Shown here piece after piece: positions 6,720 through 12,529 of a DNA stretch of 12,529 nucleotides. The DNA is taken from contig JAFGPY010000444.1 in assembly GCA_016935955.1 (NCBI GenBank), forward strand, positions 1 through 12,529, given 5' to 3'. Positions within the stretch are counted from its first letter, which is position 1, and each line of letters opens with the position of its first letter. The stretch is from Planctomycetota bacterium (lineage in GTDB: Bacteria > Planctomycetota > Phycisphaerae > FEN-1346 > JAACEH01). Below the pieces are notes generated by a model, which did no database searches, was not told the DNA's origin, and saw nothing but the letters and a program-made list of their open reading frames with translations. The translations under genes were made by a program, and so were the position numbers.

Positions 6720-6734
6720 ACATTGCATACACGC

Positions 6735-6751
6735 GGGGCATGCATAGCCCC
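6735..6751 (-). terminator. Weak hairpin after the oxidoreductase gene
   Basis: Read on the minus strand, GGGGC and GCCCC flank a 7-nt loop (TATGCAT), 25-41 nt after the stop codon of the converging operon. No T-tract follows. It may help end the lpx transcript, but the evidence is only the position and a 5-bp GC stem. Confidence 0.3.
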
Positions 6752-6775
6752 CTGCCCTCGGCTTCGCGGCCCGTG

Positions 6776-7789
6776 TCACCGGCTTCTGACCGGTTGGGCG
6801 CGGATCGCGTCGACGATTCGGATGGCCAGATCCACCGCTCTGCGGCCGTCGTCGCCACTGACAACGACCGGCCCCTTGCCTTGCACGGCGAGGATAAAGC
6901 TCTCAAGCTGCTTGCCCAGCGCGTCATGCTCGTTGATCTCGATCTGCTCGGTCTCAAGCAGGTTTTGGAACTCCTCGCCGCCAATTCGGGCGACATCGAA
7001 CGTTCCCTTGCTCAGCGACGACTCAAGCAGTTCGACCATCTTCCTGCCGGGACGAATCACGACGCCCTGCTTGGCGTTGAAGTCCACACCGGCATAGGCG
7101 TTGTCGGCGAAGACGCGGATGCGCCGCTCCACTTTCATGGCCGCGCGGCTGACCATCATGTCGGCCACGGCCCCATTGGCGAACCGGACGCGGACGTTGG
7201 CCATGTCTTCGGTGGTGCCTAGGACGTTGATACCCACGGCGTCAATGTCCGTCACCTCGCTGCGGACCATGCTGAGCACCAGATCGATGTCGTGGATCAT
7301 CATGTCCATGACCACGCCGACGTCCATGCTGCGGAAGCGGCACGGGCTGATGCGCTCGGTCTCGATGAAACGCGGAGCAAGCTTGTAGCGGCCCAGGGCC
7401 ATGAAAGCCGGGTTGAACCGCTCGGTGTGTCCCACCTGGAGGACGGCCCCGCCCTCCTCGGCGGCACGCACGAGGGCCGTCGCGGCCTCGGCGGTCACGG
7501 CCAGGGGCTTCTCGACCAGGCACGCCACGCCGCGGGCCAGCAGCGGCTCGGCCACGTCCACGTGCCCAGTCGTCGGCACCGCGACCACTACGGCGTCCAG
7601 CTTACCGGCCAGGGTGTCCGCCGACGCGAAAGCTTCGACACCGTACTTCGCGGCGACTTCGGCTGCCCGGTCGCGGTTCAGATCGACCACGCCCAGCAGA
7701 TCCACGTCGGGATGCTCGTGGCAGACGCGGGCATGAAATCCGCCCATCCGCCCGGCGCCGATCACCGCCATGCGCAACTTCTGACTCAT
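6776..7789 (-). CDS. Gfo/Idh/MocA oxidoreductase linked to lpxA (GnnA candidate)
   Basis: NAD(P)-dependent sugar dehydrogenase of 337 residues. The Rossmann domain has GAGRMGG (11-17), the acidic end of beta-2 at VVDLNRD (34-40), and the family's EKP motif at 93-95 within CLVEKPLAVT. The C-terminal domain has GHTERFNPA (120-128) and MIHDIDL (164-170), which carries the His/Asp expected in the active site. The ATG at 7789 was chosen because GAGGA, overlapping the lpxA stop, precedes it; a longer frame reaching back to 7993 is only lpxA read out of frame. The gap to lpxA is 7 nt, so the genes are co-translated in effect. In Acidithiobacillus and Leptospira the lpxA-linked member, GnnA, oxidises UDP-GlcNAc at C3 for diamino lipid A. 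That role is plausible here but unproven, as no GnnB aminotransferase is visible. Confidence 0.85.
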   Translation of the reverse strand: MSQKLRMAVIGAGRMGGFHARVCHEHPDVDLLGVVDLNRDRAAEVAAKYGVEAFASADTLAGKLDAVVVAVPTTGHVDVAEPLLARGVACLVEKPLAVTAEAATALVRAAEEGGAVLQVGHTERFNPAFMALGRYKLAPRFIETERISPCRFRSMDVGVVMDMMIHDIDLVLSMVRSEVTDIDAVGINVLGTTEDMANVRVRFANGAVADMMVSRAAMKVERRIRVFADNAYAGVDFNAKQGVVIRPGRKMVELLESSLSKGTFDVARIGGEEFQNLLETEQIEINEHDALGKQLESFILAVQGKGPVVVSGDDGRRAVDLAIRIVDAIRAQPVRSR

Positions 7790-7796
7790 CGTGTCC

Positions 7797-8594
7797 TCAT
7801 TTCCGGAGCGATTCGCGATAGCGACCGTGCTTGCCGAGGTCGCTTCGCCGCAGGCTGGCCAACAGGTGCTGCACTTCCTCGGGCTGATCGTCGTGGGCCT
7901 CAAGCTGCGGCAGCGTGAGGCTTCGCGGCTGGCCGTAGCAGTACAGGTGACGGTAGGCCTCGATGAGCTTCGAGATCGTCTCCTCGGCAACACCCTGCCG
8001 CCGCAGGCCGACCACGTTTACGCCGCGGACGCGGGCCGGGTGGCCCTCGACCTTCATGTAGGGCGGCACGTCGTGGACGATCCGCGTCAGCCCGCCGACG
8101 AAACTGAAGCAGCCGACGGTCGTGAAGTGGTGCATGGCCGCGCCGCCACTGACGACCGCGTGGTGCTCGACGTGGATGTGCCCGGCCAGCAGAACGTTGT
8201 TCTCCAGCAGCACGTGATTCTCGATCTGGCAATCGTGGGCGACGTGGGCCATGGCCATCAGGAAGTTGTTGCTGCCGACGCGAGTGATGCCCTCGCCCTT
8301 CTCCGTGCCGCGATGGATCGTGACGTATTCGCGGATCAGGTTGTCGTCGCCGATCTCGACTCGCGTGTCGGCGTCGGCATAGCTGATATCCTGGGGCGGG
8401 AAACCGATGCAGGCTCCCGGGAAGACGAGGTTGCGCCGACCGAGCGTAGTCTGCCCCTCGATCGAAACGCGTTCGCGCAGACGGCAACCGGCGCCGATGC
8501 GGACGCGCGGCCCGATGACGCAGTAGGGCCCGATCTCAACGCTTGAGTCGATCTCAGCCTTGGGATCGACGAGTGCTGTGGGGTGTATCGACAT
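7797..8594 (-). CDS. lpxA: UDP-N-acetylglucosamine O-acyltransferase LpxA
   Basis: First enzyme of lipid A synthesis: transfers a 3-hydroxyacyl chain from acyl carrier protein to the 3-position of UDP-GlcNAc (or UDP-GlcNAc3N) in the cytoplasm. The 265-residue product has hexapeptide repeats forming a left-handed beta-helix over about 1-180, then a helical C-terminus. Catalytic His120 lies in AHVAHDC (equivalent to E. coli His125); His94, His117 and His139 match other conserved histidines. Gly168 aligns with E. coli Gly173, the chain-length ruler residue, which suggests a long acyl chain rather than C10. E. coli Glu200 and Arg205 align with Val195 and Gln200 here, possible changes in nucleotide binding. 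Start ATG at 8594 begins MSIHPTALVDP; AGGGAG is 13 nt upstream, somewhat far. It lies between lpxC-fabZ and the oxidoreductase. Confidence 0.96.
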   Translation of the reverse strand: MSIHPTALVDPKAEIDSSVEIGPYCVIGPRVRIGAGCRLRERVSIEGQTTLGRRNLVFPGACIGFPPQDISYADADTRVEIGDDNLIREYVTIHRGTEKGEGITRVGSNNFLMAMAHVAHDCQIENHVLLENNVLLAGHIHVEHHAVVSGGAAMHHFTTVGCFSFVGGLTRIVHDVPPYMKVEGHPARVRGVNVVGLRRQGVAEETISKLIEAYRHLYCYGQPRSLTLPQLEAHDDQPEEVQHLLASLRRSDLGKHGRYRESLRK

Positions 8595-8625
8595 CGTCGG
8601 CCAGCTTTCTCCCTGCAACGGCCGC

Positions 8626-9927
8626 TTACGACGCGGCGTCAATCAGCATGAACCGCAACTCCGCCTCGCCCGACGCGTCGCCGCCGACCGTGGCCGTGCA
8701 GCGAACATGGGCTCGGCTGCCGCGGGCCTTGACTACTTCGGCCTCGAGCCGCAACTGGTCCCCCGGAACGACCGGCCGACGCAGACGCACCTTGTCGATG
8801 CTGATCAGAACGGCCACCTGGCCCGTGTGCTCGAGTTTCCTGAGCAGCAGGACGCCGGCCAATTGGGCCATGGCCTCGACAATGAGTACGCCGGGCATGA
8901 TCGGCGTGCCCGGGTAGTGCCCCTGGAAGAACTGCTCGTTGATCGTGCAGTTCTTGATGCCCACGACCCGCTCGTCGCCAACCATCTCGATGATGCGATC
9001 GACCATGAGCATCGGGTAGCGGTGCGGCAGGACTTTCTGAATCTGCCGAATGTCCATCAGGGTCTGCGTCTCGGCGATGAGGCGGTTCTCCTCGCGCCGC
9101 ATCAGGCCCTGAAGCTTGCGGACCAGGCTCTGGTGCAGACGGTGCCCGCCGCGAATGGCGACGATGCGGCCGCGAATGTCGCGGTTCAGCAGCATCAGGT
9201 CGCCGATCAGGTCGAGTACCTTGTGCCGCACGGGTTCGTCGGGGAATCGCAGCGTGTTCTGAATGACGCCGTCGGGTCCGAACACGAGAATGTCTTCGTA
9301 GGTCAACCCCTCGCCGTAGCCCATCGAGCGGAGCTTCTCGACCTCGTCCTCGAAGACGAAGGTGCGGCTGGCGGCCACGTCGCGGGCGAAGTTCTCGCGG
9401 TCCAGGCTGATCGAGAACGTCTGCGGCCGCACGGGGCTGCCGGGGCCGTAATCGAGTTGGTAGATGATACTCAGATGGTCGCCGTCGCTGGGCAGCGCCG
9501 CCACCATGGCCCCGCCCTCTTCCACGGTGACCGGCTCGGTGATGACGAACGTCCGCCGCGGCGCTTCCTGGGCGGCAATGCCCGCCTGCTTGAACAGGCG
9601 CACGTACGAGGCGGCGCTGCCATCGCACGCCGGGAATTCGTCGGCGTCCAGTTCGACGATCAGGTTGTCGATGCCCAGGCCCCCCACGGCGGCAAGGAAA
9701 TGCTCGGCCGTGTGAATCTGGACCTGGCCGTTGCCGAGGCTGGTCCGCTGGAAGGCGGAGATGACGTTGTCGATCGTCGCGGGAATCCGCAAGGACGGAT
9801 CGATGTCGGGACGACAGAGAACCACGCCGGTGTTCTCCGGCGCGGGCTTGAACCGCACCGTGACCGGCTGGCTGGAAAACAGGCCGTGGCCCTCGATCTC
9901 CGCCTCACGTTCGATCGTGTGTTGCAT
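8626..9927 (-). CDS. lpxC/fabZ: Bifunctional LpxC deacetylase / FabZ dehydratase fusion
   Basis: Joins two enzymes in 433 residues. LpxC (about 1-285) is the zinc deacetylase for the committed lipid A step: TAEH with Glu75/His76, VRHKVLDLIGDL with His235, Lys236 and Asp239, and Gly-His262. FabZ (about 290-433) is the 3-hydroxyacyl-ACP dehydratase of fatty-acid synthesis: LPHRYPMLMVDRI (300-312), then FQGHYPGTPIMPGVLIVEAM with catalytic His337 and Glu351. Such fusions are known from Bacteroidota and some other phyla. In the first LpxC motif, usually GLHSG, this protein reads GLFSS (Phe17). The start is uncertain: ATG at 9927 (19-nt gap to lpxD) fits MQHTIEREAEIEGHG, while GTG at 9942 would add five residues. 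Neither has a strong ribosome binding site. FabZ competes with LpxA and LpxD for the same 3-hydroxyacyl substrates. Confidence 0.95.
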   Translation of the reverse strand: MQHTIEREAEIEGHGLFSSQPVTVRFKPAPENTGVVLCRPDIDPSLRIPATIDNVISAFQRTSLGNGQVQIHTAEHFLAAVGGLGIDNLIVELDADEFPACDGSAASYVRLFKQAGIAAQEAPRRTFVITEPVTVEEGGAMVAALPSDGDHLSIIYQLDYGPGSPVRPQTFSISLDRENFARDVAASRTFVFEDEVEKLRSMGYGEGLTYEDILVFGPDGVIQNTLRFPDEPVRHKVLDLIGDLMLLNRDIRGRIVAIRGGHRLHQSLVRKLQGLMRREENRLIAETQTLMDIRQIQKVLPHRYPMLMVDRIIEMVGDERVVGIKNCTINEQFFQGHYPGTPIMPGVLIVEAMAQLAGVLLLRKLEHTGQVAVLISIDKVRLRRPVVPGDQLRLEAEVVKARGSRAHVRCTATVGGDASGEAELRFMLIDAAS

Positions 9928-9946
9928 CCGCGTCTCTGCCACGGAC

Positions 9947-10996
9947 TCACGCCCCCTGTCTGTCGCCCACGAGTTGCGACAGTCTCTGTTCGATGTCCTC
10001 AAGACGTTTCGAGGCGCCCATCAACTTGCGCAGCTCGGCGGTCATTCGCAGATCGTGCTTGTGGTCCTGGGCCGGGAAGCCGCTGATAACCGAATTCGAG
10101 GGCACGTCTTTGGTCACGCCGCTCTTGGCGGCGATCATGACGTTGTCCCCGACGGTCAGGTGCCCGTCGATGGCCACCTGGCCGCCCAGCACGCAGTTGC
10201 GGCCCAGCGTCGTGCTGCCGGCAACCGCACACAGCGACACGATCACCGTGTTCTCGCCGATCTGCACGTTGTGAGCGATCTGCACCAGATTGTCGATCTT
10301 GACGTTTCGCCCGATGACCGTGCGATCGAAACGAGCCCTGTCGATCGTCACGTTGGCCCCGATCTCGGCATCGTCCTCGATCAGGACGCCCCCCAGCTGT
10401 GGAATCTTCACCCGGCGGCCGCCGGTGACCGTGTAGCCGAAACCGTCGGCCCCGACCACCGTGCCGGCATGGATGATAACCCGATCGCCCAGCGTCGTGC
10501 CCTCGCGAATCGTCACGTGCGGATAGATCAGGCACTGGCGGCCCACCTGCACCCCAGGCCCCACGTAGACACAGGCCCGCAGCACCGTGCCATCGCCGAT
10601 CACGGCCCCCCGCTCGACCACCGCCTGCGGACCGATGCTGACGTCCTTGCCGACGCGGACGCCTTCGCCCACGACAGCCGAGGGATGGACGCCGGTCGGC
10701 TCCGTTCGCGGCGGCGGCGCGAAAAGGGTGGCCACCTGGGCGAACGCAGCATCCGGGTTGCCCACGCGAATCAGGGCCGCGGTCGTGGTTGCGGCGAACT
10801 TCGGGCCGACAATCAGGGCCCCGGCACGGGTCTCGGCGGCACGGGGGGCGTACTTGGGATTGGCCACAAACGAGACCTGTTCGCCCGTAGCGGTCCCCAG
10901 GCCGCCGACGCCGCGGATCGTCACGGCACCGTCGCCTTCCACGCTTCCGCCGACGAGTTCGGCCAATTCGGCCACCGTCCTGGTCACACTCGGCAC
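9947..10996 (-). CDS. lpxD: UDP-3-O-acylglucosamine N-acyltransferase LpxD
   Basis: Third step of lipid A synthesis: adds a 3-hydroxyacyl chain to the 2-amino group of the UDP-3-O-acyl-glucosamine made by LpxC. The 349-residue product has the N-terminal uridine-binding domain (about 1-100, with VSFVANPKYA at 41-50). The hexapeptide-repeat beta-helix covers about 101-300. Catalytic His242 sits in IDNLVQIAHNVQIG, equivalent to E. coli His239. A C-terminal amphipathic helix (about 318-345) ends the protein. It begins with GTG at 10996: AGGGG lies 7 nt upstream and the resulting MPSV matches the E. coli MPSI start. A second GTG at 10987 also has a usable GAGGG and cannot be excluded. It is the first gene of the lpxD-lpxC/fabZ-lpxA-oxidoreductase operon, driven by a promoter near 11053-11080. 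Confidence 0.96.
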   Translation of the reverse strand: MPSVTRTVAELAELVGGSVEGDGAVTIRGVGGLGTATGEQVSFVANPKYAPRAAETRAGALIVGPKFAATTTAALIRVGNPDAAFAQVATLFAPPPRTEPTGVHPSAVVGEGVRVGKDVSIGPQAVVERGAVIGDGTVLRACVYVGPGVQVGRQCLIYPHVTIREGTTLGDRVIIHAGTVVGADGFGYTVTGGRRVKIPQLGGVLIEDDAEIGANVTIDRARFDRTVIGRNVKIDNLVQIAHNVQIGENTVIVSLCAVAGSTTLGRNCVLGGQVAIDGHLTVGDNVMIAAKSGVTKDVPSNSVISGFPAQDHKHDLRMTAELRKLMGASKRLEDIEQRLSQLVGDRQGA

Positions 10997-11017
10997 CCTC
11001 GGGCCCCTGTAACAGCC

Positions 11018-11038
11018 AAAAGCCGACCCACGGCCGGC
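11018..11038 (-). promoter_or_regulatory. Attenuator-like hairpin in the lpxD leader
   Basis: On the minus strand, GCCGGCC (11038-11032) pairs with GGTCGGC (11028-11022), with one wobble, around GTG, and TTTT (11021-11018) follows. It lies between the predicted transcription start (near 11046) and the lpxD start codon. The U-run is short, so it could attenuate transcription or simply protect the 5' end. Confidence 0.35.
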
Positions 11039-11049
11039 GACTCAAGAAG

Positions 11050-11083
11050 CCCATTATACCCCCCGAGCCCCCGAAAACAACCC
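11050..11083 (-). other. Four G-tracts spanning the lpxD promoter (G-quadruplex motif)
   Basis: The minus strand has G-tracts of 3, 5, 6 and 3 (11083-11081, 11072-11068, 11064-11059, 11052-11050), separated by 8, 3 and 6 nt. This is close to the canonical quadruplex pattern, with one loop a base longer than the usual limit of 7. Formation is not proven. Confidence 0.4.
11053..11080 (-). promoter_or_regulatory. Promoter of the lpx operon
   Basis: On the minus strand a perfect TATAAT (11058-11053) follows TTGTTT (11080-11075) after a 16-bp spacer. The spacer is very G-rich. Transcription should start near 11046, giving a leader of about 50 nt before the lpxD GTG. Confidence 0.65.
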
Positions 11084-11121
11084 TGTACGCCAGTGACGGC
11101 CCGGTCGCCACACATCGAAGC

Positions 11122-11150
11122 TTTACATGAACCCCCAAACGGGCTAAAAT
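11122..11150 (+). promoter_or_regulatory. Promoter of the radical SAM gene
   Basis: TTTACA (11122-11127) and TAAAAT (11145-11150) are 17 bp apart; each matches its consensus at five of six positions. It is the best sigma-70-like promoter in the window. The predicted start of transcription is near 11157, leaving a leader of about 87 nt. Confidence 0.75.
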
Positions 11151-11168
11151 ACTGCTTCGTTTCGATAA

Positions 11169-11209
11169 CCCGCTTCTGCGGGGACGGGCGGGCCGCAACA
11201 GGGTCCGCC
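11169..11209 (+). other. Two tandem hairpins in the radical SAM leader
   Basis: CCCGC (11169-11173) pairs with GCGGG (11178-11182) around TTCT. GGCGGGC (11187-11193) pairs with GTCCGCC (11203-11209), one wobble, around a 9-nt loop. Both fall inside the predicted 5' leader. I recognise no known riboswitch. Confidence 0.4.
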
Positions 11210-11243
11210 TTTCGCGCTAGAGGTCCTTGCGACAGGAGCCGTC

Positions 11244-12529
11244 ATGAGCAAGATTACCGATGCCATGCTGAAGCACGTTAAGATCGTTTCCACCCAGGTC
11301 GCCCCGACCGTGACCGAGACCCGCGTTACCGGTCCGCTGGGCGTCAAACTGCTGCAGATGACCACCCGCGTGGTCGACGGACAGAAGATCGCCTGCGACC
11401 TGGAGGGTCCGGCCAAGGCCCAGGTCCAGCCGATGGTCGACCGGTTCCTGTCGGTTATCAACCGCGTCAAGGTCATCGGCAACGTCGAGGGGCGACTGGT
11501 CTACAACCTCTACAATCCCCCGATGCCCAGCCCGGCGGCCCTGCGGCCGTTCGAGCGGAAGCTCCGTAGCCACTCGCTCGGCTATGTCCTCCCGGCCACA
11601 GCCACGTTGTCGATCACACCGAACTGCCCGTGCAAGTGCGTGCACTGCTCGGCCGACCGCTTTGTGACCAAGGAAGGCCAGATGCTCTCAACCGAGGAAC
11701 TGGCCAGCGTGGTGGACCAGACGCTCGCCCTGGGCGTCTGCACGCTGATCTTCACCGGCGGCGAACCGATGGCCCGCAAGGACCTGTACGACCAGATCGC
11801 CCGCGTGGACAAGAACCTGGCCCACGTGATGATCTTCACCTGCGGGGCGTTCCTGAACGCCGAGAGCGTGGCCCGGCTGAAGGAGGCGGGATTGGGGTCG
11901 ATGAACGTCTCGATCGACTCGGACCGGCCCGAGGAGCACGACCAGTTCCGTAACCGCCCCGGCACGTTCAAGCAGGCCGTTGAAGGAGCGCGGATGGCCC
12001 GGGAAGCGGGGATCATGGTCGGTGTTTCGACCTACGCCACCCACGAGAACCTCACCAACGGGCGGCTGGAGCATCTGCTCGAGATCGCCCGCGACGAGGG
12101 ATTTCACGAGGTCACGATTTTCGACTGCGTGCCGACGGGCAAGTTCCTGCGACGCGACGACCTGATCCTCGGCCGCAAGGACATCGAGGCCGTGCGGGCC
12201 TTGGCCGATAAGTACAACAGCGATACGGCCGAGTTCGGCGTGACGGCCCAGGCCAAGGCCAATGCCCCGGACGGCGGCGGCTGCTTCGGCAGCTTCAGCC
12301 AGTTCTACATGACCTGCTACGGCGACATCGATCCCTGCGACTTCAACCCGGTGAGTTTCGGCAATGTCCGCAACGCGCCGCTGGCCGAGATCTGGAAGAA
12401 GATGGTCACGCACCCGGAATTCTGCGGCCACCGCATGTCGTGCCGCATGCAGTCGCAGCGCTACCGCCGCAAGTACATCGATCCGCTGACCGACGACGAG
12501 GTGCTGCCGGTGCTGATCGACCGCCTGCC
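11244..12529 (+). CDS. Radical SAM protein with Twitch/SPASM-like C-terminus, cut by window end
   Basis: Iron-sulfur enzyme of unknown substrate; 428 complete codons are visible and no stop is reached. Residues 1-115 are an N-terminal domain I do not recognise. The radical SAM core follows: cluster motif Cys128-x3-Cys132-x2-Cys135 (CPCKCVHC, with an extra Cys130), the SAM-contacting TGGEP at 171-175, and strand MNVSID at 220-225. The C-terminal part has Cys347-x12-Gly-x4-Cys365 (ending CYGDIDPCDF), then GNVRNAPLAEIW, Cys394 and Cys400. This fits the first half of the SPASM signature with a reduced second half, so one auxiliary 4Fe-4S cluster is likely. Such proteins often modify peptides or small molecules, but no precursor peptide gene is seen nearby. 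AGGAG lies 5 nt before the ATG. It is transcribed divergently from the lipid A operon. Confidence 0.85.
   Translation, partial: MSKITDAMLKHVKIVSTQVAPTVTETRVTGPLGVKLLQMTTRVVDGQKIACDLEGPAKAQVQPMVDRFLSVINRVKVIGNVEGRLVYNLYNPPMPSPAALRPFERKLRSHSLGYVLPATATLSITPNCPCKCVHCSADRFVTKEGQMLSTEELASVVDQTLALGVCTLIFTGGEPMARKDLYDQIARVDKNLAHVMIFTCGAFLNAESVARLKEAGLGSMNVSIDSDRPEEHDQFRNRPGTFKQAVEGARMAREAGIMVGVSTYATHENLTNGRLEHLLEIARDEGFHEVTIFDCVPTGKFLRRDDLILGRKDIEAVRALADKYNSDTAEFGVTAQAKANAPDGGGCFGSFSQFYMTCYGDIDPCDFNPVSFGNVRNAPLAEIWKKMVTHPEFCGHRMSCRMQSQRYRRKYIDPLTDDEVLPVLIDRL

Noticed and set aside
7790..7993. N-terminal extension of the oxidoreductase frame
   Set aside because: The added residues are lpxA read in another frame (Arg/Ser/Thr-rich); the Rossmann start MSQKLRMAVIGAG and GAGGA site support 7789.
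9928..10002. Upstream extension of lpxC-fabZ to 10002
   Set aside because: It would overlap the lpxD end and adds residues unlike any LpxC start; ATG 9927 or at most GTG 9942 is better.
8560..10086. Plus-strand open frame of 508 codons opposite lpxA and lpxC-fabZ
   Set aside because: It is antisense to lpxC-fabZ and its neighbours, shows no domain, and arises because high-GC codon use suppresses stops on the complementary strand.
11127..11147. Six-codon open frame MNPQTG upstream of the radical SAM gene as a precursor or leader peptide
   Set aside because: It lies between the -35 and -10 boxes and so is upstream of the predicted transcript start, with no ribosome binding site.
9731..11281. 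Plus-strand open frame of 516 codons crossing lpxD and the divergent promoters
   Set aside because: It is His/Asp/Ala-rich shadow sequence with no motif, runs through both promoters and overlaps the start of the radical SAM gene.
1..12529. tRNA, rRNA, CRISPR arrays, insertion sequences, phage or toxin-antitoxin genes
   Set aside because: Reading both strands gave no cloverleaf, direct-repeat array, transposase or small paired genes; almost all the space is used by conserved core genes.

Overview
The window is GC-rich chromosomal DNA of a Gram-negative (diderm) bacterium and holds eleven protein genes, all housekeeping or cell-envelope except the last. The best guess at the source is Planctomycetota, perhaps a Phycisphaerae-like lineage. 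The reasons are the extended N-terminus of ribosomal protein S6, the fusion of LpxC with FabZ in a high-GC genome, and a non-histidine residue at the first LpxC motif. This assignment is an inference from memory of the families, not from a search.

Left part (1-3470, plus strand): rpsF, ssb, rpsR and rplI form the classical replication/ribosomal operon. It is closed by a strong Rho-independent terminator at 1924-1961. dnaB follows from its own sigma-70-like promoter and ends at a second terminator. The intercistronic gaps carry small GC hairpins and, just before ssb, a perfect 14-bp palindrome.

Middle (3470-6640, plus strand): bamA (Omp85 outer-membrane insertase) and a Skp/OmpH periplasmic chaperone form an operon. 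It has a structured leader and ends at a 14-bp-stem terminator.

Right-middle (6776-10996, minus strand): lpxD, an lpxC-fabZ fusion, lpxA and a Gfo/Idh/MocA oxidoreductase form a lipid A operon that converges on bamA-skp. In enterobacteria the same set (bamA-skp-lpxD-fabZ-lpxA) is collinear, so the lpx half here looks inverted. The oxidoreductase beside lpxA is a candidate GnnA-type enzyme, which would imply a lipid A sugar carrying an amino group at C3. No GnnB aminotransferase is in the window.

Right end (10997-12529): a 247-bp divergent control region carries a good promoter on each strand. The minus-strand promoter lies inside a run of four G-tracts and is followed by an attenuator-like hairpin. 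The plus-strand promoter drives a radical SAM protein with an unrecognised N-terminal domain and a Twitch/SPASM-like C-terminus, cut by the window end.

No tRNA, rRNA, CRISPR array, insertion sequence or phage gene was seen. I did not find a complete new defence or biosynthetic system. The least explained items are the radical SAM gene, the lpxA-linked dehydrogenase and the structured divergent promoter region.
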